The position numbers and the translations under genes were made by a program. Of a DNA stretch of 64,000 bases, positions 26,052 through 34,344 are shown piece by piece (position 1 is the first letter of the stretch; every line of letters starts with the position of its first letter). Source of the DNA: Amycolatopsis mongoliensis (GTDB taxonomy: Bacteria; Actinomycetota; Actinomycetes; Mycobacteriales; Pseudonocardiaceae); contig NZ_CP127295.1 in the NCBI RefSeq assembly GCF_030285665.1, positions 2,232,001 through 2,296,000 on the forward strand, read 5' to 3'. The notes under the pieces were generated by a model. The model was not told where the DNA came from. It was given only the letters and a program-made list of their open reading frames with translations, and did not search any database.

Positions 26052-26968
26052 CGGCGGACGCCGAGCTGGGCTTCCAGCTCGGCGACGCGGTGTTCGAGCG
26101 CGGCCGCGCGACGGCGGTGCTCTTCGGCCGTCCGGCGGGCCTGCGCGAGTTCCTGCCGCGCGGCGTCCAGCTGCGCACCCAGCTCGCCGCGCGCCTTCTG
26201 CGCCGCTTCCACCGTCTCCTCGAGCCGCCGGATGTACGCAACTTCGGACGGCCGGGCCTGGCGCAGCTGATCCCGCTCTTCGCGCACTTCGGCCGCCGCG
26301 TAGCGCTCGAAGTCGTCGAAGACGTTCGCGGGCGCAGCCAGTGCGGCCAGCGCGTCGGTGTCGGTGGCCTGGGCGTAGAAGCGGTTGAGGCCGTCGAACA
26401 GCCCGCAGCGGTAACCCGCTTCGAGCAGCATCGGCTCCCACTCGTCGTGGGCGGGCTTCGGCGAGCCGGGCTCGGTCGCCTCAACGACGAGCACCCGCGG
26501 CCGGTGGCGGCTCCAGTCGGCGCCCTCGATCACCGCGCGTTCCGCGCCTTCGACGTCGATCTTGAGGAAGTCGACGGGCCCGGGGTGCCGGTCGAGCAGC
26601 TCGGCCAGCGTGACGACCTCGACCTCGACGTCCCGGACCGCCCAGTCTTCGCTGTACTGCTCGGCGAGCGAGTCGTCGACGGTCGCGCGGCCCCACTGGC
26701 CGTCGACCACGTGCAGCACGGTCTTGCCGGGCCGGGCCCCCACGGCGACGCGGAGGTTGCGGTCCTCGGGGCGCTCCCGGTCGAGCTCGTCGGCCAGAGC
26801 CGGTTCCGGCTCGACGTTGATCCCGCGCCAACCCAGGTCGTAGAAGTGCTTGGTGACCGAGTCCCGCGTCGGATAGCCGGCACCCAAGTCGACATAACGA
26901 CCGGTCGCCTGGCCCGCGAAGACCCGGGCCAGGACGACGTCCTCCGCGTTCTGCGCGTAGGAAATCAC
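26045..26968 (-). CDS. FkbM-family methyltransferase with C-terminal coiled coil
   Basis: A 307-residue SAM-dependent O-methyltransferase. FkbM features are the opening [14 protein letters not shown], the SAM-binding [17 protein letters not shown], and the hallmark [18 protein letters not shown] (about residues 125-142). From about 225 on, a charged helical tail ([20 protein letters not shown]) is predicted to be a coiled coil; similar tails occur in glycan-modifying enzymes. The GTG at 26968 overlaps the stop of gmd (GTGA), so the two are co-translated. It probably methylates a sugar hydroxyl of the glycan. This is the second coiled-coil methyltransferase of the locus. Confidence 0.9.
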   Translation of the reverse strand: MISYAQNAEDVVLARVFAGQATGRYVDLGAGYPTRDSVTKHFYDLGWRGINVEPEPALADELDRERPEDRNLRVAVGARPGKTVLHVVDGQWGRATVDDSLAEQYSEDWAVRDVEVEVVTLAELLDRHPGPVDFLKIDVEGAERAVIEGADWSRHRPRVLVVEATEPGSPKPAHDEWEPMLLEAGYRCGLFDGLNRFYAQATDTDALAALAAPANVFDDFERYAAAEVREERDQLRQARPSEVAYIRRLEETVEAAQKARGELGAQLDAARQELAQARRTAEEHRRRAAALEHRVAELEAQLGVRRY

Positions 26969-27960
26969 GGGAGCGAGATCCCGGCCTTCTTGGCTTCGAG
27001 GCGCAGGTCGTGGTCGACCATCATGGCGACCAGGTCCTCGAAGCCGACCTCGGGCTTCCAGCCCAGCTCGGTGTGGGCCTTGGTGGCGTCGCCGACCAGG
27101 AGGTCGACCTCGGCGGGCCGGAAGAACCTCGGGTCTTGCTGGACGAACCGCTCCCAGTCGTCGAGGCCGGCGTGCTTGAACGCCAGGTCGACGAAGTTGC
27201 GGACGCTGTGCGTGCGGCCGGTCGCGACGACGTAGTCCTGCGGCTCGTCCTGCTGCAGCATCTGCCACATCGCGCGGACGTAGTCGCCGGCGAAGCCCCA
27301 GTCGCGGCGCGGGTCGAGGTTGCCGAGCACCAGCTTTTCCTGCAGCCCGAGCTTGATCCGCGCGACGGCGTTGGTCACCTTGCGGGTGACGAACTCCATG
27401 CCGCGGCGCGGGCTCTCGTGGTTGAAGAGGATGCCCGAGCAGGCGTAGAGGCCGTAGCTGTCGCGGTAGTTCACGGTGATGTCGTGCCCGAACACCTTCG
27501 CCACGCCGTAGGGCGAGCGCGGGTAGAACGGCGTGTCCTCGGTCTGCGGCGACTGCCGGACCTTGCCGAACATCTCCGAGCTGGACGCCTGGTAGAAGCG
27601 GATCGGGTTGTTCTGGCTCCCGCCGACCATCCGGACGGCGTCGAGCAGCCGCAGCACCCCGAGCCCGGTGACGTTCGCCGTCAGCTCGGCCTGCTTGAAG
27701 GAGAGCGCGACGAAGGAGATCGCGCCGAGGTTGTAGACCTCGTCCGGCTGCACCTGCTCCAGCACCCCGACCAGGCTCGACAGGTCCTGCAGGTCGCCCT
27801 CGACGATCTCGACGAAGGGGTACTCCGTGCGGATCATGTCGATCCGAGGGTTGTTCTGCCCCTTGACCAGGCCGAACACCTCGTACTGCTGCTCGTGGAG
27901 CAGCTCGGCGAGATATTGGCCATCCTGACCGGTGATACCGGTGATCAACGCACGTCGCAC
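26965..27960 (-). CDS. gmd: GDP-mannose 4,6-dehydratase
   Basis: An NAD(P)-dependent SDR-superfamily enzyme converting GDP-D-mannose to GDP-4-keto-6-deoxy-D-mannose, precursor of GDP-rhamnose, GDP-fucose or GDP-perosamine. The Rossmann motif TGITGQDG is at residues 8-15, the catalytic Ser/Glu region at [10 protein letters not shown] and Tyr/Lys in [23 protein letters not shown] and the substrate loop [18 protein letters not shown] are hallmark gmd sequences. The 331-residue length is usual. The enzyme that would finish the sugar (RMD reductase, GDP-fucose synthase or aminotransferase) is not in this window. Co-translated with the FkbM methyltransferase downstream. Confidence 0.96.
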   Translation of the reverse strand: MRRALITGITGQDGQYLAELLHEQQYEVFGLVKGQNNPRIDMIRTEYPFVEIVEGDLQDLSSLVGVLEQVQPDEVYNLGAISFVALSFKQAELTANVTGLGVLRLLDAVRMVGGSQNNPIRFYQASSSEMFGKVRQSPQTEDTPFYPRSPYGVAKVFGHDITVNYRDSYGLYACSGILFNHESPRRGMEFVTRKVTNAVARIKLGLQEKLVLGNLDPRRDWGFAGDYVRAMWQMLQQDEPQDYVVATGRTHSVRNFVDLAFKHAGLDDWERFVQQDPRFFRPAEVDLLVGDATKAHTELGWKPEVGFEDLVAMMVDHDLRLEAKKAGISLP

Positions 27961-28084
27961 CCGGTGAGCTTAGCCGGGAAGTCTCCTTCACTTAGCCCGA
28001 AGGTGTGACTTCCGCCGTGTCGGTGAACGCCGTCCCACTCCCGGACGCCCTCTGAGCAGAGCATCGGCCCGGGAAGGAGGCGCC

Positions 28085-28180
28085 GTGATCTGGATCTGCC
28101 TGGTCGCCGTCCTCGCGGTGGTGTTCCTGGTCCGCGCGTTCCGCGTGGTGCGCCGGGTCAGGCGGAGTGGCGTGGGGTGA
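28085..28180 (+). CDS. 31-residue single-helix membrane protein
   Basis: A short frame with a GTG start at 28085 preceded by AAGGAGG at ideal spacing, one of the best ribosome binding sites in the window. It encodes about 31 residues: a hydrophobic helix (VIWICLVAVLAVVFLVRAF) and a basic tail (RVVRRVRRSGVG), the positive-inside arrangement of a small single-pass protein. It ends inside the 3' end of the convergent response regulator gene (23-bp overlap). The function is unknown. Small membrane peptides often modulate sensor kinases or transporters, but nothing here shows the partner. Confidence 0.55.
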   Translation: MIWICLVAVLAVVFLVRAFRVVRRVRRSGVG

Positions 28181-28826
28181 CCAGCCCCGACTCGTAGGCC
28201 AGCACCACCAGCTGCGCCCGGTCGCGGGCGCCGATCTTCGTCATGATGCGGCTGACGTGGGTGCGCGCCGTCGCCGTGGAGATCACCAGGTGGGCCGCGA
28301 TCTCGTCGTTCGACATGCCGCCCGCCACCAGGCCCAGCACCTCACGCTCGCGGTCGGTGATCTCGCGGACGGCGCTCGTGTCGATGCGCCGGTTCTCCGG
28401 GCGGCCGACGAACTCCTGGATCAGCCGCCGCGTCACCGTCGGCGCCAGCAGCGCCTCGCCGCTCGCCACGACCCGCAGCGCACGCAGCAGCTCGACCGGT
28501 TCGGTGTCCTTGAGCAGGAACCCGCTGGCGCCTGAGCGCAGGGCTTCGTAGACGTACTCGTCGACGTCGAAGGTGGTCAGGACCAGCACCTTCGTCCTGG
28601 CGAGGTCGGGGTTCGCGGTGATCCGGCGAGTGGCTTCGAGACCGTCGACGCCCGGCATCCGGACGTCCATCACCACGATGTCCGGCTTGTGCTCGATCGC
28701 ACCGGCCACGGCCTGCTCGCCGTCGCCGGCCTCGCCGACGACGTCGAAGCCGTCTTCGGTCTCCAGCAGCACGCGGAACCCGGCGCGGACCAGGACCTGG
28801 TCGTCGGCCAGCAGGACGCGGATCAT
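28158..28826 (-). CDS. NarL/LuxR-type response regulator
   Basis: A 222-residue two-component regulator. The receiver domain (1-120) has the acidic DD pair at LLADDQ, phospho-acceptor Asp in IVVMDVRMPGVDG, Thr in VLTTFD and Lys in FLLKDTEP. A LuxR helix-turn-helix domain follows (about 150-215; ITDREREVLGLVAGGMSNDEIA). The start ATG overlaps the stop of the histidine kinase by 4 bp (ATGA), so kinase and regulator are co-translated. Targets cannot be told from the sequence; such pairs often control an adjacent ABC exporter, but none is here. Confidence 0.96.
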   Translation of the reverse strand: MIRVLLADDQVLVRAGFRVLLETEDGFDVVGEAGDGEQAVAGAIEHKPDIVVMDVRMPGVDGLEATRRITANPDLARTKVLVLTTFDVDEYVYEALRSGASGFLLKDTEPVELLRALRVVASGEALLAPTVTRRLIQEFVGRPENRRIDTSAVREITDREREVLGLVAGGMSNDEIAAHLVISTATARTHVSRIMTKIGARDRAQLVVLAYESGLVTPRHSA

Positions 28827-29938
28827 GCTTCCCCCTCGATCGGTAGCTCGACGCACACTTCGAAACCGCCGTCGACCGGCCCGGCGGTGCACCGCCCGCC
28901 GAGCGCGGCGGCGCGTTCGCCCATGCCCCGCAGGCCGTGACCCGGCGTCGGCTGGGCGGTGCCGCGGCCGTCGTCGCGCACCCGGAGCGTGAAGGTGCCT
29001 CTTTGTCGTTCGAACCGGACGTCGACGTGTTCCGGCCGGTCGGCGTGCCGGACGACGTTCGTCAGCGACTCCTGCAGGATCCGGTAGGCGGCCGCGTCCA
29101 CGGGGGCCGGGAGGTCGACGGCCTCGCCGTGGACGTCGACCGTGAGCCCGGCGTCGCGGGCGTGCTCCAGCAGCTCGGCGGCCTGGGCGAGGCTCGGCGC
29201 GGGCGCCTTGTCCTCGCCCGAGCGGAGCACGGCCAGGGTCGCGCGCAGGTCCTTGAGCGCGGACGCGCTGGCCGCCTTGATGTTGAGCAGCGCCTCCTTC
29301 GCCTGCTCCGGCCGCCGGTCGGCGACGTGCGCGGCGACGCCGGCCTGGACGTTGATCACGGCGAGGCTGTGCGCGACGACGTCGTGCACCTCGCGGGCGA
29401 TCCGCAGCCGTTCCTGCTCGGCGAGCCGGTGGCGGTGCTCGTCGGCCTGCTCGCGGCGGGCGGCGAGCGCGTCGAGCTGGTAGCGGACGGCGGTCCCGAC
29501 CCCGATGACGGCGATCAGCCACACGACGACGAACCCGGCACCGGCCGCCAGCGTGAACGACCTGGTCGTGACGACGTGCACGACGTAGGCGGCGGCGAGC
29601 GCGGCCGAACCCGTGATGCCCGCGGTGAGCGGCCCCCGCTGCCGGGTCAGCACGAACAACGCGATGGTCGGCACGACGATGATCGGCCCGCCGGGCAGGC
29701 CGGACGCGTAGTAGCCGAACGCCGACGCGGCCGTGACCAGGAAAAGCGTCAGCGGGAAGCGGTGGACGAGCAGCAGGGTCAGGACGGTCGCGGCCAGCCA
29801 CGCCGCACCGGGCGGCGTCAGCGGGGTCGCCCCGGGCTGCCACCTCGACGACGCGCTGGTCGCCCCGAGCACGAACCCCAGGACGATGACCGTGCGCACG
29901 ACGCGCCCCACCCACGGGGACATGCTCGGCCATCTCAT
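28823..29938 (-). CDS. HisKA_3-type sensor histidine kinase
   Basis: A 371-residue membrane histidine kinase. About five hydrophobic segments fill the first 155 residues, with very short outer loops, so the stimulus is probably sensed in or near the membrane. The dimerisation domain has the phospho-acceptor His in RIAREVHDVVAHSLAVI, and the HATPase domain has the N box LTNVVRHAD and RDDGRG with GHGLRGMGERA. ATG at 29938 has a weak ribosome binding site; ATG at 29923 is a possible start. It forms a co-translated pair with the LuxR-type regulator. Confidence 0.94.
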   Translation of the reverse strand: MRWPSMSPWVGRVVRTVIVLGFVLGATSASSRWQPGATPLTPPGAAWLAATVLTLLLVHRFPLTLFLVTAASAFGYYASGLPGGPIIVVPTIALFVLTRQRGPLTAGITGSAALAAAYVVHVVTTRSFTLAAGAGFVVVWLIAVIGVGTAVRYQLDALAARREQADEHRHRLAEQERLRIAREVHDVVAHSLAVINVQAGVAAHVADRRPEQAKEALLNIKAASASALKDLRATLAVLRSGEDKAPAPSLAQAAELLEHARDAGLTVDVHGEAVDLPAPVDAAAYRILQESLTNVVRHADRPEHVDVRFERQRGTFTLRVRDDGRGTAQPTPGHGLRGMGERAAALGGRCTAGPVDGGFEVCVELPIEGEA

Positions 29939-30014
29939 GCTGCGAAAGCTACCGTTCGCCGGGCCGCGGCGCGTCCGTCCTGAAGCGACTCCCGAGGTAC
30001 GTCGACGGCCGTAG

Positions 30015-30848
30015 TCAGTCGAACATGAGGGGCAGCTTCGCCGCCGTCTCCTCGTCGGCCGGGGTGTACGTCGAGAACGTGATTTCCGAGCGGCGGCCGG
30101 AGTAGAGGTAGGTGAAGTTGAACCGCAGCAGCCCGACGTCCGGGTGCAGGTACCGCTTCGTGCGGATGGGCTCGGAGTTGACGTCGTGGTGCGGCCAGAG
30201 CTCGGCGAACAGCGGGGACTCCGCCTTCAGGCGCTTGACCAGGTTCTTCCACGCCGGCTCCGCGACGTGCTCGGCCATCGCCGCGCGGAAGGACGCGATC
30301 ACGCGGGGGATGTTCGTCTCCCAGTCCAGCATGCGCTCGCGCCACTGCGGGTTGAGCAGGCACTGGACCAGCGTGTTGCGGTCCTCGAACGGGATCGCGT
30401 CGACCTCGCCCATCAGCCAGGTGTAGCCGCGGTTGTAGCCCAGCAGGTCGCAGCGGGCGTTGCGCACCGCGACCGGGTACGGCTCCAGCTTCTTCAGCAT
30501 CATCTCCAGCTGCGGCGAGATGACCTGGCAGTCCTTCTCGCTCTCCGGCTCGGGCGCGCCGGCCAGGCGGAAGAGGTGCGTGTGCTCGTGCGGGTCGAGG
30601 CGCAGGGTGCGGGCGATCGCCTGCAGCACCTGCTCGGACGCGTTGATGTCGCGGCCCTGCTCGAGCCACGTGTACCAGGTGACCCCGACGCCGGCGAGCT
30701 GCGCGACCTCTTCGCGGCGCAGCCCCGGCGTCCGGCGGCGGCCCAGCATCGGGAGGCCGACCTGCTCGGGCGTGATCCGCTCACGCCGGCTGCGCAGGAA
30801 CCTCGCCAGCTCCTGACGGCGGAGCTCGGATTCGACGGCGGTGGTCAT
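30015..30848 (-). CDS. XRE-family regulator with MmyB-type ligand domain
   Basis: A 277-residue transcriptional regulator. The N-terminal helix-turn-helix spans about residues 8-85 (RTPGLRREEVAQLAGVGVTWYTWLEQGRDI), the pattern of the HTH_31/MmyB class. The remainder is an MmyB-like ligand-binding domain (NARCDLLGYNRGYTWLMG, NIPRVIASFRAAMAEH), which in related proteins resembles a PAS fold that binds fatty acids. It is transcribed divergently from an MFS efflux pump across a 101-bp spacer with two perfect palindromes. It therefore probably represses the pump and itself, with release by the pump's substrate. Confidence 0.92.
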   Translation of the reverse strand: MTTAVESELRRQELARFLRSRRERITPEQVGLPMLGRRRTPGLRREEVAQLAGVGVTWYTWLEQGRDINASEQVLQAIARTLRLDPHEHTHLFRLAGAPEPESEKDCQVISPQLEMMLKKLEPYPVAVRNARCDLLGYNRGYTWLMGEVDAIPFEDRNTLVQCLLNPQWRERMLDWETNIPRVIASFRAAMAEHVAEPAWKNLVKRLKAESPLFAELWPHHDVNSEPIRTKRYLHPDVGLLRFNFTYLYSGRRSEITFSTYTPADEETAAKLPLMFD

Positions 30849-30872
30849 GGTGCCAGGATCGCACGTCTTCGA

Positions 30873-30886
30873 ACCTGGTACCAGGT
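30873..30886. promoter_or_regulatory. Operator 1, perfect palindrome ACCTGGTACCAGGT
   Basis: A perfect 14-bp palindrome 25 bp upstream of the XRE regulator start. Its core CTGGTACCAG is shared with operator 2, whose centre is 38 bp away. A further half-site-like CCTGG lies at 30897-30901, and a degenerate copy (TGGTGCCAGG) touches the regulator start codon. Confidence 0.8.
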
Positions 30887-30910
30887 AGTCGCAATACCTG
30901 GATAAACGAC

Positions 30911-30924
30911 AACTGGTACCAGTT
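30911..30924. promoter_or_regulatory. Operator 2, perfect palindrome AACTGGTACCAGTT
   Basis: A perfect 14-bp palindrome with the same CTGGTACCAG core as operator 1, 25 bp upstream of the MFS start and followed at once by TAGATC, a candidate -10 element. Each divergent gene thus has one operator at an equal distance of about 25 bp. Confidence 0.8.
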
Positions 30925-30949
30925 TAGATCCGCGGCGATCGTAGTACTC

Positions 30950-32374
30950 ATGACCACGACAGAACTAGCGCCGACCGCGGCCGGAGCCAGATTTCGGCCG
31001 GGACTGACCCCCGCCGGCCTGGTCACGGTGCTGCTGGGGGCGGCACTGCCCATCATCGACTTCTTCATCGTCAACGTCGCGCTCCCGACGATCGATGCCG
31101 ACCTCGAGGCGTCCACCGCGACGCTGGAGCTGGTGGTGGCCGCCTACGGCATCGCGTACGCGGTGCTGCTGGTGGTCGGCGGCCGCCTCGGCGACTCGTT
31201 CGGCAGGCGGCGGCTGTTCTTCGCGGGACTGTGGCTGTTCACGCTGACGTCCCTGGCCTGCGGAATCGCCCCGACGGCGACGACGCTGGTGATCGCCCGC
31301 GCCGCGCAGGGGGCGGCGTCGGCGTTGCTGCTGCCGCAGGTGCTCTCGATCATCCAGGCGACGACGTCCGGCGAAGAGCGTTCGCGGGCGCTGGGCCTCT
31401 ACGGCGCCACCGGCGGTCTCTCGACGGTCGTCGGCCAGCTGCTCGGCGGCGGCCTGGTGGCGGCGGACCTGTTCGGCACCGGCTGGCGGCCGATCTTCCT
31501 GGTGAACGTGCCGATCGGGCTGGTGGTCCTGGTGATGGCCCGCCGGCTGCCGGAGAGCCGGGCGCACAATCCGCTGGGCGTCGACCGCCTCGGGACGACT
31601 CTGCTGGCGGTGACCCTGCTGTCGTTGCTGGTCCCGCTGATGGAAGGCCGGGCACTGGGCTGGCCGGCGTGGACGATCGCGCTGCTGATCGTGTCGCCGT
31701 TTTCGGCCGCGGCTTTCGTGCACGTGGAACGACGTCTGGAGCGGATCGGCGGAACCCCGCTGCTGCCGCCGTCGGTGATGCGGCTGCCGAGCGTCCGGCG
31801 CGGCTTGATGGTGGCGATCCCGTTCTTCGGCGCGTTCGGCTCGTTCATGTTCGTGTTCGCGATGACGCTGCAGGAAGGCCTGAAGTTCGGCCCGCTGAGC
31901 GCGGGCGCCGCGCTGACGCCGCTGGCCGTCGCGTACTTCACGGTGTCGATGCTGAGCAGCCGGCTGGTGGCGCGCTACGGCCAGAAGGTCGTCCCGATCG
32001 GCGGCGCGATCACGGCGGTGGGGATGGTGGCGCTGCTGTGCACGACGCTGTCGACGTGGCCGCACGTGACGGTGCTCGACCTGGCGCCGTCGATGGTGGC
32101 GATCGGTGTGGGGAACGCGCTGGCGATGACGACGTTGTTCCGGATCGTGCTGTCGCACGTGCCGACCGATTTGGCCGGCGTCGGGTCGGGCGTGATGACG
32201 ACCAACCAGCAGACGTCGCTGGCTTTGGGCGTGGCGACGCTGGGGAGTCTGTACGCGGCGCTTTCAGGGTCGCTGGGGAGCCGCGACGCGTTCGCGGTGG
32301 TGATCGGGCTGGTGGCGGTGCTGGCGACGGTGGTCGCGATCACCGGCCGGCGGTTGCCGGATCCCCGGGTGTGA
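30950..32374 (+). CDS. MFS drug-efflux transporter (DHA2, EmrB/QacA-like)
   Basis: A 474-residue proton-coupled exporter with about 14 transmembrane helices. Motif C-like and family signatures include PIIDFFIVNVALPTID in helix 1, VGGRLGDSFGRRRLFFAG (motif A, between helices 2 and 3) and ARAAQGAASALLLPQ (helix 4). These are typical of EmrB/QacA-type multidrug pumps, and the acidic residue in helix 1 is conserved in the DHA2 group. The divergent XRE regulator and paired operators point to inducible export of a toxic compound. The 3' end overlaps the convergent DUF397 gene by 35 bp. Substrate unknown. Confidence 0.95.
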   Translation: MTTTELAPTAAGARFRPGLTPAGLVTVLLGAALPIIDFFIVNVALPTIDADLEASTATLELVVAAYGIAYAVLLVVGGRLGDSFGRRRLFFAGLWLFTLTSLACGIAPTATTLVIARAAQGAASALLLPQVLSIIQATTSGEERSRALGLYGATGGLSTVVGQLLGGGLVAADLFGTGWRPIFLVNVPIGLVVLVMARRLPESRAHNPLGVDRLGTTLLAVTLLSLLVPLMEGRALGWPAWTIALLIVSPFSAAAFVHVERRLERIGGTPLLPPSVMRLPSVRRGLMVAIPFFGAFGSFMFVFAMTLQEGLKFGPLSAGAALTPLAVAYFTVSMLSSRLVARYGQKVVPIGGAITAVGMVALLCTTLSTWPHVTVLDLAPSMVAIGVGNALAMTTLFRIVLSHVPTDLAGVGSGVMTTNQQTSLALGVATLGSLYAALSGSLGSRDAFAVVIGLVAVLATVVAITGRRLPDPRV

Positions 32375-32540
32375 CGGTGGAGAGGAAGGCGGACCACGCG
32401 GCCGGCGGCACTTCGAGTGCCCCGGCCGTGGGGGCTTTCGAGTCCCGCGCGGCGATGGAGTCACGGGCGAAGGCAACCTCGACGCAGTCGCCATTGTTGC
32501 CGGACCCGCCGCTGTAACTGCTCTTCCGCCACCGATCCAC
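32340..32540 (-). CDS. DUF397 domain protein
   Basis: A 66-residue protein starting with GTG at 32540 after GGGAGGG. The DUF397 pattern is clear: WRKSSYSGGSGNNGDCVEVAF, then AARDSKAPTAGALEVPPAAW and a short tail. DUF397 proteins sit beside HTH regulators in sporulating and filamentous actinomycetes and act with them, as in the BldB/WhiJ-like systems. Here it lies 15 bp downstream of its XRE partner on the same strand. The partner lies upstream and the pair probably controls development or secondary metabolism, which is inference from the family. Confidence 0.93.
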   Translation of the reverse strand: MDRWRKSSYSGGSGNNGDCVEVAFARDSIAARDSKAPTAGALEVPPAAWSAFLSTVTPGDPATAGR

Positions 32541-32555
32541 TGTGCGCCCTCCCGG

Positions 32556-33377
32556 TCAGGTGATCATCCGCTCGATCAGCGCACGAGAATCGCCATCGTC
32601 CAGCGCCAGATCGGCGAGATGCTCGAACATCAGGTTAGCACCGCGGACCTCGGCCTCCTTCTCGATCTGCAGCGATCCGAACCCGTATTCGAGGTAGGCG
32701 AGATCGGGCTCGGACCGCTCGGGAAATCCGGCGACGATGATGAAGTTGCTGTACAGCCCGTCGTGCGAGCCCACCGCCTGCGAAATCACCTGGAAGGTGA
32801 CGTTCGGCAGTGCGGAAACATCGAGCAGGCGCAGCAACTGCTCGCGATTACACGGATCACGCCGCAAGGCGCTCTCGTCAACGATGGCGTGCAACTCCAG
32901 CACAGGCTCTTCGGTCAGCCGAAGCTGGCGATGCAGGCGGACCTGCACCTGGGCTTCGAGATCCCTTCCTTCGAACTCGCGCGCGGCCGCGAAGGTCTCG
33001 CGCATGTACGGCTCGGTCTGCATCAAGCCCGGCACGAAACCAAGCTGGTAGCTGCGAATCCGTGATGCCTCGGCCTCCACGCTCACGAAACCGCGATCGC
33101 TCAACCCGAACGCGTGCCACCAGCCCTTCTCCTTGGCGTAGTCGAACATCCGCACGTACTCGCCGTAGTCCGAGCTGATGATCCCGTAGCGGTCGAGGAG
33201 CGCCAGGAAGTCGTTGTAGCCCGGGATGTAGCCCTGCTCGATCCGGCTCATCTTCGACGTGGAGAACCGCAGCGGGCGGCCTGCGTCCTCTTGGCTCAGC
33301 CCGGCCGCCTCGCGTAGCTTGCGCAGGGTGCGGCCGAGCTGGCGTCGCCGGTAGTTCGGCTTGGTCGGCCGATCCAT
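32556..33377 (-). CDS. XRE-family regulator with DUF5753 domain
   Basis: A 273-residue regulator of the WhiJ/AbaA-ORFA-like type. The helix-turn-helix lies at about residues 12-70 (LRKLREAAGLSQEDAGRPL, STSKMSRIEQGYI). The remainder is the DUF5753 domain (SYQLGFVPGLMQTEPYMRE, QVRLHRQLRLTEEPVLELHAIVDE split across the domain). It is upstream of and co-oriented with DUF397. The ATG at 33377 was chosen; GTG at 33386 is also in frame with a good ribosome binding site. Such regulators usually act on morphological development and antibiotic production. Confidence 0.93.
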   Translation of the reverse strand: MDRPTKPNYRRRQLGRTLRKLREAAGLSQEDAGRPLRFSTSKMSRIEQGYIPGYNDFLALLDRYGIISSDYGEYVRMFDYAKEKGWWHAFGLSDRGFVSVEAEASRIRSYQLGFVPGLMQTEPYMRETFAAAREFEGRDLEAQVQVRLHRQLRLTEEPVLELHAIVDESALRRDPCNREQLLRLLDVSALPNVTFQVISQAVGSHDGLYSNFIIVAGFPERSEPDLAYLEYGFGSLQIEKEAEVRGANLMFEHLADLALDDGDSRALIERMIT

Positions 33378-33488
33378 GGTGGTCACCCCTCGCTGTCGAT
33401 CAACCACGAATCGTAGGGCGGGCGGCCCGATGTGGGATTCCCGTGCGCAGGCCGCGTCGCGCTGACTTGCGGCGAGAACCTTCAGGTC

Positions 33489-33815
33489 ATGGACAGGTAC
33501 GGCTACCCCCACGAGCTCGAATACCGGCGCGAGGTCGACGACGGGCGCGTGCACGAATACACCGAACTCGTCGACGACATGGGGTTCGTCCTCGAGCACC
33601 GCAGTGATCGGTACCAGGGGTGGACCGTCCGGTACGGGACTGCCTGCGCGCACGACTACCTGTCCCGCAAACGCGCGCGGGCCGGGACGTTCGTCGTCAG
33701 CGTCTACCGGCTCTTTCCCGGACGGCGGGACCACGTCGTCACCATCCGGGTGAGCTGGCCGCCGAAAAAATCACCGGTTCGCCCGTCGGAAAAGTCGCGC
33801 GCCGGACGACTATGA
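33489..33815 (+). CDS. Small unknown protein upstream of a sigma factor
   Basis: A 108-residue basic protein with several aromatic residues (MDRYGYPHELEYRREVDD, VRYGTACAHDYLSRK). No domain is recognised. It starts 111 bp from the divergent XRE gene and ends 4 bp before the ECF sigma factor start, so it would be co-transcribed. The ribosome binding site is weak and the reading could be non-coding upstream sequence. The codon pattern (strong third-position GC in most of the frame) supports coding until the last 25 residues. Confidence 0.55.
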   Translation: MDRYGYPHELEYRREVDDGRVHEYTELVDDMGFVLEHRSDRYQGWTVRYGTACAHDYLSRKRARAGTFVVSVYRLFPGRRDHVVTIRVSWPPKKSPVRPSEKSRAGRL

Positions 33816-33819
33816 GGGT

Positions 33820-34344
33820 GTGACGGAACCTCGGGTACGACCGGACCCGGCCTTCGCGCTGCTCGGGCTCTACGAAACCGCCCTGCCGGAGGTCTACGGG
33901 TACCTGTTGTCCCGGTGCGGTGACCGCACGCTCGCCGAGGAGCTCACTTCCGAGACGTTCCTCGGGGCGGTCGCCGCCTGTCGCAAGGAGTACGCACCTC
34001 CAGTGAGCACCGGGTGGCTGATCGGCGTCGCCCGGCACAAGCTCGCCGACCACTGGCGGCGCAAAGAACGTGAGGAACGCGGGCTGCGGCTGGTGCACGA
34101 CAGTGAGCCGGACGTCGACGACCCGTGGGACGAGCAGCTCGACGCCCTGCGCGCGAGACAGGTGCTCGAATCCCTCGGGTCGCACCACCGCGCGGCCCTG
34201 ACCCTGCGGTACGTCGACGGCCTGGGCGTGCCCGAGGTCGCCGGCCATCTGGGGCGCAGCGTGCACGCCACCGAGGCGCTGCTCGTGCGGGCCCGTGCCG
34301 CGTTCCGGCGCGCCTACGAGGAGAAGGAGGGTCGCGATGCCTGA
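33820..34344 (+). CDS. ECF-type RNA polymerase sigma factor
   Basis: A 174-residue sigma-70 family protein. Sigma-2 (about 15-85) has VYGYLLSRCGDRTLAEELTSETFLGAV and the -10-binding GWLIGVARHKLADHWRRK; sigma-4 (about 110-165) has LGSHHRAALTLRYVDGLGVPEVAGHLGRSV read across a helix-turn-helix. It starts with GTG at 33820. It overlaps the downstream VOC gene by 8 bp, so the pair is translationally coupled. No anti-sigma factor with a transmembrane helix follows, so activity may be set by the coupled VOC protein or by expression. Confidence 0.92.
   Translation: MTEPRVRPDPAFALLGLYETALPEVYGYLLSRCGDRTLAEELTSETFLGAVAACRKEYAPPVSTGWLIGVARHKLADHWRRKEREERGLRLVHDSEPDVDDPWDEQLDALRARQVLESLGSHHRAALTLRYVDGLGVPEVAGHLGRSVHATEALLVRARAAFRRAYEEKEGRDA

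Noticed and set aside
33489..33815. Anti-sigma factor for the ECF sigma gene
   Set aside because: The small protein has no transmembrane helix or zinc motif and is upstream of the sigma gene; no evidence supports the role.
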